A stretch of 64,000 nucleotides of DNA, taken from assembly GCF_014652915.1 (NCBI RefSeq), contig NZ_BMZS01000001.1:623777-687776 (forward strand). Direction: 5' to 3'. The notes beneath the pieces were generated by a model. The model was not told the origin of the DNA. It was given only the letters and a program-made list of their open reading frames with translations, and made no database searches. The position numbers were made by a program, and so were the translations under genes. The DNA comes from Thalassobaculum fulvum. GTDB taxonomy: Bacteria; Pseudomonadota; Alphaproteobacteria; Thalassobaculales; Thalassobaculaceae. Each line of letters begins with the position of its first letter. Within the stretch, counting starts at the first letter, position 1. This document shows, piece after piece, positions 9,611 to 18,031 of the stretch.

Positions 9611-9733
9611 GGGTTCCGGATGCGCCGCGCTGGCGCGCGTCTCTCCGGAATGACGGAGGGGAGAACGACGCCTCACCCTTCTGTCGTCATTCCGGACGGG
9701 TGCGCCACGAGGGCGCGCCCGAGCCGGAACCCA
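9611..9733. repeat. REP/BIME-like element, copy 1
   Basis: Two inverted units. The left reads GGGTTCCGG to CCGGAATGACG (9611-9655); the right reads CGTCATTCCGG to CCGGAACCC (9685-9731). The outer arms are GGGTTCC, the subtype with CCGGAATGACG shared with the copy at 63818. It lies between the metW fragment and the end of the aldolase gene and may act as a 3' end structure. Confidence 0.8.
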
Positions 9734-9749
9734 CCAAGCGACGGCCGCC

Positions 9750-10667
9750 TCAGCCGGCCAGCCCCGGCATCGTGAAGCCGTACGCCTCCAGCTCGGCGCC
9801 CAGCTTCGCCACCGTCGCCTCGTCGAGCTCGACCAGCGGCGGCCGCACCCGACGCCAGTCCATGTCGCCCGAGTAGTGCGCGATGGTGGCCTTCAGGGCC
9901 GAGATCATCACGTACTGGCCGACCTTGTTGCGCAGCGCCGTCAGGTCTGCCTGGCGCTGCTCGGCGTTCGGCGCCTGCCAGGTCTTGTAGAACTCGACGA
10001 TGCCGTGGGCGTTGACGTTGCAGGTCGCCGAGATGCAGCCGGCACCGCCGGCCTGCATGGTCTTCAGCAGCACGGTCTCGTTGCCGGCGAACACGCCCCA
10101 GCCCGGGAACCGCTCGATCATCGCCCGGGTGTTGTCCCAGTCGCCGGAGCTGTCCTTGATGCCGGCGACGATGCCCGGGAAATCGGTGATCAGCCGCTCG
10201 ATCAGGTCGAGGCTGAAGCCGACCTGGGCGACCGGCGGGATGTGGTAGAGGTAGACCCGCAGGCGGTCGTCGCCGACCCGGTCGATGACCTCGGCGATCG
10301 AACGGTAGATGCCCTCGTCGCTGACTCCCTTGTAGTAGAACGGCGGCAGCATCAGCACGCCGCCGCAGCCGCGCTCGGTCATGTGGCGCGACAGCTTCAC
10401 CGTGTCGGGCAGGGCGCAGCAGCCGGTGCCGGGCATCATGCGGGCCGGGTCGATGCCGGCGTCGACCAGCCGGTCGACCAGGTCGATCTTCTCCTCGACC
10501 GACAGCGAGTTGCCCTCGCTGTTGGTGCCGAAGATGGCGAGGCCGCAATCGTGCGACAGCAGCCAGCGGCAGTGTCGGATCAGCTTGTCGGCGTCCGGGC
10601 GCAGATCGGCGTCGAACGGCGTCACCACCGGCGAAAGCACGCCGCGCATCGGCGTCTGGTCGGTCAT
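9750..10667 (-). CDS. Dihydrodipicolinate synthase/N-acetylneuraminate lyase family aldolase
   Basis: A (beta/alpha)8 Schiff-base aldolase of 305 residues. The Schiff-base lysine is in VAGIKDSSGDW and the partner tyrosine in VYLYHIPP. The loop that is GTTGE in DapA reads FGTNSEGN here, which argues against ordinary lysine synthesis and for a catabolic 2-keto acid aldolase or dehydratase. The ATG at 10667 overlaps the lacI stop (ATGA), so the regulator and enzyme are one operon. The likely role is cleaving or dehydrating a keto-deoxy sugar acid. The exact substrate is unknown. Confidence 0.87.
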   Translation of the reverse strand: MTDQTPMRGVLSPVVTPFDADLRPDADKLIRHCRWLLSHDCGLAIFGTNSEGNSLSVEEKIDLVDRLVDAGIDPARMMPGTGCCALPDTVKLSRHMTERGCGGVLMLPPFYYKGVSDEGIYRSIAEVIDRVGDDRLRVYLYHIPPVAQVGFSLDLIERLITDFPGIVAGIKDSSGDWDNTRAMIERFPGWGVFAGNETVLLKTMQAGGAGCISATCNVNAHGIVEFYKTWQAPNAEQRQADLTALRNKVGQYVMISALKATIAHYSGDMDWRRVRPPLVELDEATVAKLGAELEAYGFTMPGLAG

Positions 10668-11752
10668 TCTCGGTCTCCTCGTTGCGGTGCGGGGCCGGTC
10701 GAGCCGCGCACGATCAGGCTGGTTGCCACTTCCGTGACCGTCGCGACCGTCTGTCCATCCAGCCGGTCGATCAGGTATTCGGCGCTGCGGCGGCCGATCT
10801 CCTCGGCCGGCACGCGGATGGTGGTGAGCGGCGGGTCGAGATCGGCCGCGAACTCCAGGTCGTCGATGCCGGCGATCGACAGCTCGTCGGGCACCCGGAT
10901 GCCGCGCTTGCGGGCCTCCAGCATGGCGCCGAACGCCAGCAGGTCGTTGCCGCAGATCACCGCCGTCGGGCGCGGTTCGCTGGCCAGCAGCGCACGCAGG
11001 CCGATCTGGCCTTCGGCGATCCGGTACGGCCGTTCGATCAGCTGCTCGCGCGGCAGGTCCAGGCCGCGGGCCGCCAGCGCCTCGGTGATGCCGGCGACCC
11101 GCTCGGCGGCCCGGTCGTTGCCGCGGGTGACGCCGGCGACCACGCCGATCTGGCGATGCCCGAGGTCCAGCAGGTAGTCGGCCAGCTGCCGGCCGACCGC
11201 CCGGTTGTCGAAGCCGACGCACGCCACGTCGGGCCGCAGCGTCCAGGTCTGCACCAGCGGCACCCCGCGGGCCGCGCACAGCTGCTCGATCTCCGGGTCG
11301 TGGGCGCCGCCGACCACCATCACCCCTTCGACGCCGCGGGCCAGCAGCGCGCGGACCTGAGTGCTCTCGTTCGAGCGGTCGTAGCCGGAGCTCGCCAGCA
11401 GCAGCGTGTAGCCGGCCTGGCGCAGCCGGCTCTGCAGGGCTTCGACGGCGATCGCGAAGGTCGCGTTCTCGAGGGTCGGGACCACCGCCCCGATGGTCTC
11501 CGAGCGGCTGCGCACCAGGGCGCGGGCGGCGGCGTTCGGGGTGTAGCCGAGCTCGTCGATCGCCTGCGCGACCAGGCGGCGGACCCGGTCGGCGACCGGG
11601 CCGCTGTCGTTCAGGACCCGGCTGACCGTCGCGATCGAGACCCCGGCATGCCGGGCGACGTCGCGCGCCGACACCCGGTCCGGCCCGGCAGGGCGACGGC
11701 GGGCGCGGCGGCGCGGGGCCGGGGTGTCTGCATCCATCCTGCGAGAGCCCAA
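10664..11752 (-). CDS. LacI family transcriptional regulator
   Basis: A protein of 362 residues. After a basic leader, an HTH reads VSARDVARHAGVSIATVSRV with the hinge region GYTPNAAARAL. A periplasmic-binding-protein-like effector domain follows, including IGAVVPTLENATFA, GVEGVMVVGG, ICGNDLLAFGAM and SIAGIDDLEFAADLDPPLTTI. The start could be 11752 or an in-frame ATG at 11737. A perfect operator-like palindrome lies about 82-97 bp upstream, indicating autoregulation. It is co-transcribed with the downstream aldolase gene. Effector not predictable, probably a sugar acid given the partner. Confidence 0.93.
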   Translation of the reverse strand: MGSRRMDADTPAPRRRARRRPAGPDRVSARDVARHAGVSIATVSRVLNDSGPVADRVRRLVAQAIDELGYTPNAAARALVRSRSETIGAVVPTLENATFAIAVEALQSRLRQAGYTLLLASSGYDRSNESTQVRALLARGVEGVMVVGGAHDPEIEQLCAARGVPLVQTWTLRPDVACVGFDNRAVGRQLADYLLDLGHRQIGVVAGVTRGNDRAAERVAGITEALAARGLDLPREQLIERPYRIAEGQIGLRALLASEPRPTAVICGNDLLAFGAMLEARKRGIRVPDELSIAGIDDLEFAADLDPPLTTIRVPAEEIGRRSAEYLIDRLDGQTVATVTEVATSLIVRGSTGPAPQRGDRE

Positions 11753-11833
11753 CGGTCGACGGCGACGCTGCCTCGCCCCGACCGGCCGCGGCGCGGGACG
11801 ACCACGCCGGCGGCCGCCGGGCCGGGCAGCTCG

Positions 11834-11845
11834 GTAAACGCTTAC
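11834..11845. promoter_or_regulatory. LacI-family operator upstream of the lacI-aldolase operon
   Basis: Palindrome-like GTAAACGCTTAC, one base away from the fully symmetric sites at 9303 and 56114. On the minus strand it follows a TTGACT that could be a -35 box, so bound repressor would block the regulator's own promoter. It is in the gap between the lacI start and the end of the ABM gene. Confidence 0.72.
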
Positions 11846-11913
11846 ATAGCCGGGCCGTACCGAGTCAATGCGAGCCGGCGACGGCCGGCAGGGTTCCTGC
11901 CGGGCCTGCGAAC

Positions 11914-12198
11914 TCAGGCGATCTGGTTGCCGGTCGCCAGCACCCGGGTCTTGACCAGCGGGCCGGCGAACTTGCCGAACTCGGCCATGAAGTCGGCGGC
12001 CTTGTGCTCCTCGAACGCGGCGGCGTCCTTGTAGACCTCCCAGAGGTGGAAGGAGGCGGGGTTGTCGTGGTCGCGGCTGACCGAGAAGCCGAGGCAGCCT
12101 TCCTGGGTCAGGCTGTTCCTGGCGTGCTGCTTGATCCGTTCGGCGAAGCTGTCGGCATCCTTGGCGTCGACCACCAGGTTCACGGCGACGATGTACAT
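11914..12198 (-). CDS. ABM-domain putative quinol monooxygenase (YgiN-like)
   Basis: A small ferredoxin-fold protein of 94 residues of the antibiotic biosynthesis monooxygenase family. Visible features are the first strand MYIVAVNLVV, EGCLGFSVSRD, the SFHLWEVYKDAAAFEEH segment typical of YgiN-type dimers, and HKAADFMAEF. Members oxidise quinols or act as small dimeric accessory enzymes without cofactor. It is 46 bp downstream of a methyltransferase gene on the same strand. Function beyond the family is unknown. Confidence 0.85.
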   Translation of the reverse strand: MYIVAVNLVVDAKDADSFAERIKQHARNSLTQEGCLGFSVSRDHDNPASFHLWEVYKDAAAFEEHKAADFMAEFGKFAGPLVKTRVLATGNQIA

Positions 12199-12244
12199 TC
12201 CTTGTTCCTCCCTCGGTTCTCGGTCCCGGCTTCGCGGTCGATCC

Positions 12245-13000
12245 TCACGCGCGTCCGTCGCGGTTGGCCGGCACCGGCATCGCCGGCTTGCCGGACGGCA
12301 GCAGCGCCCGGGCCCGGGCCAGCACCCGCTTGCGGTCGCGGCGGACGGCGTAGACCTCCTTCTGAGCCTCGATCATGACGACCCCGGCGAAGCCGGTAAA
12401 CCACCGCTGGCCGACCTGTTCCAGCGCCGGCGCGGAACGGATCACCAGGGCCGAGGTGTAGGGCGGGGCGTACAGCGCATGCACCGTCCGGGTCGGGGTG
12501 AAGCGGCCCTCGCGCAGCACCCGGGACAGCTGCGAGACGGTGTAGGGCTGGCCGTGGCCGAACGGCGTGTGGTCGAACCGCGCCCACAGCCCGCGGCGGT
12601 TCGGGGCGACCACCATCAGCCGCCCGTTGCCGGCCAGCACCCGCCAGGCCTCCGCCATCATGGCGGCCCGCTGCTCGGTGTTCTCCAGCGCGTGCACCAT
12701 CAGCAGGCGGTCGACCGAGGAATCCTCCAGCGGCAGCTCGGCCTCGTCGACCAGGACCGCCGCGTTCGGCCCCTCGGGCGGCCAGTGCAGCACCCCCTGC
12801 TGGGCCGGCATGGCGGCGATCACCCGCTCGGCCTCGCCGCGGTACGGCCGCAGGTACGGCACCGCGTAGCCGAGCCCGAGCAGCGACTGGCCGCGCAGGT
12901 TCGGCCACAGCTCGCGCACCCGGCGCCGGACCATTCGCCGGACCAGCAGGCCGAGATGGCCCGCGTAGAAGTCGCGCAGTTCGACCACGTCGAGAAACAT
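12245..13000 (-). CDS. Class I SAM-dependent methyltransferase (gloB-neighbour type)
   Basis: A protein of 251 residues from the ATG at 13000. SAM-fold signatures are QSLLGLGYAVPYLRPY (motif I, degenerate: GLGYAVPY), EAELPLEDSSVDRLLMVHALEN and EAWRVLAGNGRLMVVAPNRRG. Such proteins are commonly found divergently beside glyoxalase II genes in alphaproteobacteria. Here a repeat element and an enolase-superfamily gene separate it from gloB. The longer in-frame upstream extension runs into the repeat element at 13054 and is rejected. Substrate unknown. Confidence 0.85.
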   Translation of the reverse strand: MFLDVVELRDFYAGHLGLLVRRMVRRRVRELWPNLRGQSLLGLGYAVPYLRPYRGEAERVIAAMPAQQGVLHWPPEGPNAAVLVDEAELPLEDSSVDRLLMVHALENTEQRAAMMAEAWRVLAGNGRLMVVAPNRRGLWARFDHTPFGHGQPYTVSQLSRVLREGRFTPTRTVHALYAPPYTSALVIRSAPALEQVGQRWFTGFAGVVMIEAQKEVYAVRRDRKRVLARARALLPSGKPAMPVPANRDGRA

Positions 13001-13053
13001 GGCGCGGAGGGTAACCGCGGCGGCGGCATGCCGGAAGCGGCTTGGCTGCCGGC

Positions 13054-13154
13054 GGGTCCCGGCTCGCCGCTTCGCGTCGTCCGGGATGAGGGGAGTGGGG
13101 CCCCTCCCGACCTCATCCCGGACGCAGCGGCAGCGCCGTGGAGATCCGGGAGCC
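13054..13154. repeat. REP/BIME-like element, copy 2
   Basis: Inverted units GGGTCCCGG to CCGGGATGAG (13054-13090) and CTCATCCCGG to GATCCGGGAG (13112-13152). It has GGGTCC outside and belongs to the CCGGGATGA subtype. It lies between the methyltransferase start and the enolase-superfamily stop. Confidence 0.78.
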
Positions 13155-13177
13155 ACGACGCGACGGGCGCCGGCCGG

Positions 13178-14272
13178 CTACCCCACCCGGTACTCCTTGA
13201 TCACCGCCGGGTCCGGATCCAGGCCGAGACCCGGGCCGTCGGGCACCTGGAAGGCGCCGTTCACCGGGTTGATCCACTCGCCGTACAGGCTGGCCGCCGG
13301 GTCGATGTAGAAGCGCTCGACCAGCCCGGGGTTCGGCATCGCCGCCGCCAGCTGCAGGGTCGCCAGGAAGCCCGGGCCGAAATACGGCGAGTGCGGCATG
13401 ACCTGCACGCCGGCGGCCTCGGACAGCGCCGCCACCTTGCGGAACTCGGTGATGCCGCCGACCTTGGTGACGCTCGGCTGGGCGTAGTCGATGGCGCCGG
13501 CGGCGATCGCCTGGGCGAACTGGAACGAGGTGCACCAGTTCTCGCCGGCCGCGATCGGCACCCCGGTCTCGCCGCGGATGCGGGCCAGCGACGCGAAGTC
13601 CTCGGGCGGGAAGATCGGCTCCTCCAGCCAGTGCAGGTCGAACTTGTCGAGCGCCAGCGCCATGCGGGCGGCCTGCTCCGGTGTCCACGGGCAGTTGACG
13701 TCGACCATGATCGGGATGTCGTCGCCGGCGGCGTCGCGCGCCGCCCCGACCTCCTCCTCGGCGATCTCGTGCAGCTTGATGTAGCGGTAGCCTTCCTCCA
13801 GCGACCGCTTCACGTCGCGCACCACCGCCTCCTTGTCACGCAGGATGAACAGCGACGAGTAGGCCGGCAGCGATCGGTCGGCGCTGCCGCCGAGCAGCCG
13901 GGCCAGCGGCATGCCGGCGGCCTTGCCGGCGATGTCCCACAGCGCGATGTCGAGGCCGGACAGCGCGAACAGCGTGATGCCGTAGCGGCCGAACAGGTGG
14001 AACTTCTGCTGCAGCCGGTGGCTGAGCCCGGCGATGTCGCGGGCGTCCTCGCCCAGCACCGCCGGCTTCACCATGTGCTCGACCGCCGCCGCGACCGCTT
14101 CCCGGCAGTGGTAGGCGAAGGCGTCGCCCCAGCCGGTGATTCCGGTGTCGGTGGTCACCTTGACCAGGCAGAAGTCGAGCGCCGGCCAGCCGCCGGCGGT
14201 GACGTCGCGGGTGGCACCCCCGTGGTTGAACGGCATGCGCAGCGGCACCGCTTCGACGTGGGCGATCTTCAT
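13178..14272 (-). CDS. Mandelate racemase/muconate lactonizing (enolase superfamily) enzyme
   Basis: A protein of 364 residues with an N-terminal capping domain and a C-terminal barrel. Metal ligands fit Asp191 (MVDVNCPW), Glu217 or 218 (WLEEP) and Glu244 (AAGENW). The second-strand acid/base motif reads KLH (Lys166, His168), and His294 lies in MPHSPYF. The Asp that normally pairs with this His in mandelate-racemase-type enzymes appears replaced in QPSVTKVGG. A sugar-acid dehydratase or racemase is possible and would fit the neighbouring aldolase and regulator, but the function is not assignable. No LacI operator is seen upstream. Confidence 0.85.
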   Translation of the reverse strand: MKIAHVEAVPLRMPFNHGGATRDVTAGGWPALDFCLVKVTTDTGITGWGDAFAYHCREAVAAAVEHMVKPAVLGEDARDIAGLSHRLQQKFHLFGRYGITLFALSGLDIALWDIAGKAAGMPLARLLGGSADRSLPAYSSLFILRDKEAVVRDVKRSLEEGYRYIKLHEIAEEEVGAARDAAGDDIPIMVDVNCPWTPEQAARMALALDKFDLHWLEEPIFPPEDFASLARIRGETGVPIAAGENWCTSFQFAQAIAAGAIDYAQPSVTKVGGITEFRKVAALSEAAGVQVMPHSPYFGPGFLATLQLAAAMPNPGLVERFYIDPAASLYGEWINPVNGAFQVPDGPGLGLDPDPAVIKEYRVG

Positions 14273-14505
14273 GGTCGTCTCTCCCGGGTGTTCGACGCTT
14301 CGATGGTAGGCCGCCTGATGGTAGGTGGATTGGACCGCCGGTTTGCCGGCCGGTCCGTGGATGGACTGTTGCCGGTTCGCGATCCCGGCCTCGGTGGCAG
14401 GCCCCTGATCTTAATGCTACCGTGCCGCCCGCTGTCGACCCCGCCCGGCGACGACCTCGGGCGGCGGCAGTCCCGCACCGACCCTCACGTCACCAGGAGG
14501 CCCCG

Positions 14506-15276
14506 ATGGCAGCCCTCGAAATCGTGCTCGTCCCGGCCCTGTCGGACAACTACGTCTACCTGCTCCACGATGCCGGCACCGGTGCCACCGCGGTGGTCGA
14601 CCCGGCTGAGGCGGAGCCGGTGGAGGCGGCGCTGGCGGCCCGCGGCTGGACCCTGACGCAGATCGTCAACACCCACCACCACCACGACCATATCGGCGGC
14701 AACGAGGCGCTGAAGGCGAAGTACGGCGTGCCGGTGGTCGGGCCGCGCGCCGAGACCGCGCGCATCCCGGACATGGACAAGACGGTCGGCGACGGCGACA
14801 CGGTCGAGGTCGCGGGTCACAAGGCGACGGTCTACGAGACGCCGGGCCACACCACCGGCCACATCGCCTTCCACATCCCGGATTCCGATGCGCTGTTCTG
14901 CGGCGACACGCTGTTCGCGCTCGGCTGCGGGCGGATGTTCGAGGGCACGCCGGCGCAGTTCTGGCAGTCGCTGTCCACCCTGCGGGCGCTACCACCGCAG
15001 ACCCGGATCTACTGCGGCCACGAGTACACCCAGTCGAACGCCCGGTTCGCCCTGTCGGTCGACGGCGGCAACGCCAAGCTCAAGGCCCGGGCCGCCGAGA
15101 TCGATCGCAAGCGGGCGGCCGGTGAGCCGACGGTGCCGTCGACCCTGGCCGACGAGCTCGACACCAACCCGTTCCTGCGGGCCGACGACCCGGCGATGGC
15201 GGCGGCGGTCGGCAAGGCCGGTGCCGCGCCGGTCGAGGTGTTCGCCGAGATCCGCCGGCGCAAGGATTCGTTCTGA
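14506..15276 (+). CDS. gloB: Hydroxyacylglutathione hydrolase (glyoxalase II)
   Basis: A metallo-beta-lactamase-fold hydrolase of 256 residues that releases lactate and glutathione from S-lactoylglutathione. The metal motif is NTHHHHDHIGG (THxHxDH at residues 56-62). Further ligand motifs are ETPGHTTGH, FCGDTLFALGCGRMFEG and CGHEYTQSNARFA, with a glutathione-binding C-terminus ending RRRKDSF. The start is fixed by a perfect AGGAGG six bases before the ATG. A GST gene follows 49 bp later, so a glutathione-linked detoxification group is likely. Confidence 0.95.
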   Translation: MAALEIVLVPALSDNYVYLLHDAGTGATAVVDPAEAEPVEAALAARGWTLTQIVNTHHHHDHIGGNEALKAKYGVPVVGPRAETARIPDMDKTVGDGDTVEVAGHKATVYETPGHTTGHIAFHIPDSDALFCGDTLFALGCGRMFEGTPAQFWQSLSTLRALPPQTRIYCGHEYTQSNARFALSVDGGNAKLKARAAEIDRKRAAGEPTVPSTLADELDTNPFLRADDPAMAAAVGKAGAAPVEVFAEIRRRKDSF

Positions 15277-15325
15277 GTTCACCGCGTTCCGGCGCCATCG
15301 CGGCGCCGTCTGGAGGAAACCACCG

Positions 15326-15937
15326 ATGAAGCTCTACCACTCCCCGGCCTCGCCCTACGTCCGCAAGGTGATGGTCGTCGCGCAGGAGACTGGCGTGCTC
15401 GACAAGATCGAGATCGCGACCATCGCCACCACGCCGATGCAGCCGGATCCCGGCGTCGCCGCCGCCAACCCGGTCCGCAAGATCCCGGCGCTGGTCGCCG
15501 ACGACGGCATGACCCTGTTCGACTCGCCGGTGATCTGCGAGTACCTGGACAGCCTGCACGGCGGGCCGAAGATGTTCCCGGACGGCAAGGCCCGCTGGCA
15601 GGCGCTGCGCCTGCAGGCGGCGGCCGACGGCATGCTCGATGCCGCCCTGCTGGTGGTCTACGAGAGCCGCTTCCGCGACGAGGCGATGCGCAACAAGGCC
15701 TGGACCGACGCCCAGCTGTCGAAGATCTTCGGCGCCCTCGACGCGCTCGAGGCCGAGGCCGACAGCTTCGGCGACCGGGTCGACATCGGCACCATCACGG
15801 TCGGCTGCGCGCTCGGCTACGTCGACTTCCGGCTCGGCCACCTGAACTGGCGCGACGGCCGGCCGAAGCTGGCGGCCTGGTACGAGAAGTTCTCGGCCCG
15901 GCCGTCCATGCAGGCGACCGTACCGCCGGCGGCATGA
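15326..15937 (+). CDS. Glutathione S-transferase family protein
   Basis: A protein of 203 residues. The N-terminal thioredoxin-like domain shows MKLYHSPASPYVRKV with a Ser-containing active-site region, NPVRKIPALV (cis-Pro loop) and LFDSPVICEYLD (glutathione gamma-glutamyl contact). The C-terminal helical domain includes IGTITVGCALGYVDFR. A TGGAGGAAA ribosome site precedes the ATG. The stop overlaps the start of the cupin gene. Likely cytosolic detoxification; substrate unknown. Confidence 0.9.
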   Translation: MKLYHSPASPYVRKVMVVAQETGVLDKIEIATIATTPMQPDPGVAAANPVRKIPALVADDGMTLFDSPVICEYLDSLHGGPKMFPDGKARWQALRLQAAADGMLDAALLVVYESRFRDEAMRNKAWTDAQLSKIFGALDALEAEADSFGDRVDIGTITVGCALGYVDFRLGHLNWRDGRPKLAAWYEKFSARPSMQATVPPAA

Positions 15938-16389
15938 GCGGGGACGACAGGGTCAAGGCGCTGGTGGCCGGTCTCGGCCTCCAGCCCCACCCCGAGGGCG
16001 GCTGGTTCAAGGAGACCTTCCGCGAGCGGCCGGCCGACGGTGGCCGGGGGGCGATGACCCAGATCTTCTACCTGCTCGGGGCCGGGCAGGTCTCGGCCTG
16101 GCACCGGGTCACCGACGCCGTCGAGGTCTGGCACCACTACGACGGCGGGCCGCTGCTGCTGTCGGTGACCGACCCGGACGGCCGCGGGCTGGTGGAGCAT
16201 CGCATGGGGCCGGACGTGCTGGCCGGCGAGAAGCCGCACGTGGTGGTGCCGGCCGGCTGGTGGCAGAGCGCCCGGCCGATCGGCACCGCCCCGCAGAGCG
16301 ACTGGGCGTTGTGCGGCTGCACGGTCGCCCCGGCCTTCGAGTTCGCCGGCTTCGAGATGGCCCCGGAGGGTTGGCAGCCGAAGGGTTGA
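15934..16389 (+). CDS. DUF985-type cupin protein
   Basis: A single-domain cupin of 151 residues. Family motifs are LGLQPHPEGGWFKETFR, IFYLLGAGQVSAWHRV, EVWHHYDGGPL and HVVVPAGWWQSARP, as in DUF985 proteins related to yeast YML079w. The fold is that of sugar epimerases, but no catalytic function is proven for the family. The ATG overlaps the GST stop by ATGA, so it is the last gene of the gloB-GST-cupin unit. Confidence 0.87.
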   Translation: MSGDDRVKALVAGLGLQPHPEGGWFKETFRERPADGGRGAMTQIFYLLGAGQVSAWHRVTDAVEVWHHYDGGPLLLSVTDPDGRGLVEHRMGPDVLAGEKPHVVVPAGWWQSARPIGTAPQSDWALCGCTVAPAFEFAGFEMAPEGWQPKG

Positions 16390-16392
16390 CCC

Positions 16393-18021
16393 TCAGAACC
16401 GAACGATCCGCACGATCCCGGCATGGGCCAGCCAGAACGCCGCGCGCAGGGCGGCGCGCTGGTCGTCGATGCGGCCCTGCGGCGGGTCGAGAGCGACGAC
16501 GATGCTGCCGCGCTGCGCCAGTTGCGCCAGCACCGCCTGGGCGGTGCCGGGCAGCCGCGGGTCGATGACCGCCTTCGGCAGGCTCGCGATCCGCGCCAGC
16601 TCGGCCATGGCGTCGAGGCCCTCTACCGGCTCGATCCGCAGGCCGCTGCCGCCGCCCGGCGTGGCGAACCCTGCGAAGGCGTCGAACGGGTCGGGGGCGA
16701 TGCTGGGGGTGCCGCCGGCCGGCGGCCCGGCCGCGGCCCGGCGCTCCGCCAGCTCGGCCCACAGCGCCTCGTAGGCCCGGATCACCACCGGCCAGGCGAA
16801 GCTCGCCCGCGCGCGCGCCCGGCCGGCCTCGCCCATGCGGTGCCGCAGCTGGGGATCGTCGGCCAGCCGGGCGATCGCCTCGGCGGCGGCCTCGGTGTCG
16901 ACCGCCACGGCCTCGGAGGTCAGGGCGTGGAACACCGAGTCGTCGTCGATCCCGAGCAGCCGGCGCCACGCCAGGTCGGCGCCGATGCCGGCCGGCGGCA
17001 GGGCGGTCGGCACCCGGAACCCGGTCTCGTCGTCGACCACGGTGTCGCGGTAGCCGTCCCAGTCGGTCACCACGCAGGGCAGGCCGGCGGCCATCGCCTC
17101 GACCGGGGTCAGGCCGAAGCTCTCCTGCAAATTGTCGGACAGCGACAGGAACACGTCCGAGCCCGAGAGCACCGCGCGCTTGACCGCCGGCGGCCGGGCG
17201 TCGACCGCGATCACGCGCACATCGGGCGCCAGGGCCGCGGCCGTCGCCTCGAAGGCCCGCCGGGTATCCTCGTCGTGGTACCAGCCGGCCAGCACCGCGA
17301 CGATCTGCCGGTCGGTCCGCGCCGCCGCCCGGCCGAGCGCCCGGAACATCGGCAGCGGGTGCGCCTTGGCGTGCGCCGACAGCCGGCCGAGATACAGCAC
17401 CGCCACCGCGTCGTCGGCCAGCCTGTGCTCGGCCCGGAACGCCATCCGGTCGGCCTCATCGGTCTCCGGCAGGTCGATGCCGAGCGGGATCACCGGAAGC
17501 TGCAGGGGCACGTCCATGGCCGGCCCGCCGGTACGCTCGGCCAGATGCGCGGCATGGCGCTCCAGCACCCCGGTGACCAGGTCGCGGATCGACCGCGAGG
17601 CGCAGATCAGCGCGTCCCACGGCCGGGTCGGCGCCACCAGCAGCTCGCGCACCGCCTCCAGCGCCCGCGCCGTCGACATGGTGTGGGTGACGCCGGTCAG
17701 CGACCAGGCGGAGTCCCCCACGACGCGCCGGCGCCAGGCGAACGGGCCCAGCACCGGTCCCGGCACGAACAGCGCGCCGGGCTCGGCCAGCCGCCGGGTC
17801 TCCAGCCGGTGCACGATCTCGACCGGGCGCGCGCTCGGGAACCGGCTGCGGAACGCCTCGACGGTGGTGCTCTCGTCGGTCGGGTGCAGCCACAGCTTCC
17901 CGTCGGCGCCGTGGTCGAGATAGGCGCGCAGGAATCCGGCGCTGGCGGTGGCGAGGCCGGTCAGCCGCTCCTTGCCGGCGTCGAAGCCGCGGCTGTCGTA
18001 GAGGATGGCGGCCCGGCTCAT
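16393..18021 (-). CDS. Glycosyltransferase family 4-like (GT-B) protein
   Basis: A protein of 542 residues. It starts MSRAAILYDSRGFDAG and carries GT-B features: VLYLGRLSAHAKAHPL, DVFLSLSDNLQESFGLTPVEAMAAGLPCV with the E-x7-E pattern, and VVDDETGFRVP. The C-terminal ~120 residues after AELAERRAAAG extend beyond the usual GT4 length and are unassigned. It starts 10 bp after the DMT-exporter stop, so the two are probably co-transcribed. Likely a cytosolic sugar transferase for a surface or secreted glycan; acceptor unknown. Confidence 0.85.
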   Translation of the reverse strand: MSRAAILYDSRGFDAGKERLTGLATASAGFLRAYLDHGADGKLWLHPTDESTTVEAFRSRFPSARPVEIVHRLETRRLAEPGALFVPGPVLGPFAWRRRVVGDSAWSLTGVTHTMSTARALEAVRELLVAPTRPWDALICASRSIRDLVTGVLERHAAHLAERTGGPAMDVPLQLPVIPLGIDLPETDEADRMAFRAEHRLADDAVAVLYLGRLSAHAKAHPLPMFRALGRAAARTDRQIVAVLAGWYHDEDTRRAFEATAAALAPDVRVIAVDARPPAVKRAVLSGSDVFLSLSDNLQESFGLTPVEAMAAGLPCVVTDWDGYRDTVVDDETGFRVPTALPPAGIGADLAWRRLLGIDDDSVFHALTSEAVAVDTEAAAEAIARLADDPQLRHRMGEAGRARARASFAWPVVIRAYEALWAELAERRAAAGPPAGGTPSIAPDPFDAFAGFATPGGGSGLRIEPVEGLDAMAELARIASLPKAVIDPRLPGTAQAVLAQLAQRGSIVVALDPPQGRIDDQRAALRAAFWLAHAGIVRIVRF

Positions 18022-18031
18022 GGCATGCTCC

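Larger units (their letters stand above)
9207..9749. other. Gene-free stretch between chemoreceptor and aldolase genes
   Basis: No intact gene is supported in this 543-bp gap. It holds the chemoreceptor upstream region, the operator at 9303-9314, a decayed metW 3' fragment (9459-9581) and the first copy of the dispersed repeat family (9611-9733). The part around 9296-9350 is more A+T-rich than the surroundings, consistent with a promoter for the chemoreceptor gene. Confidence 0.7.
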
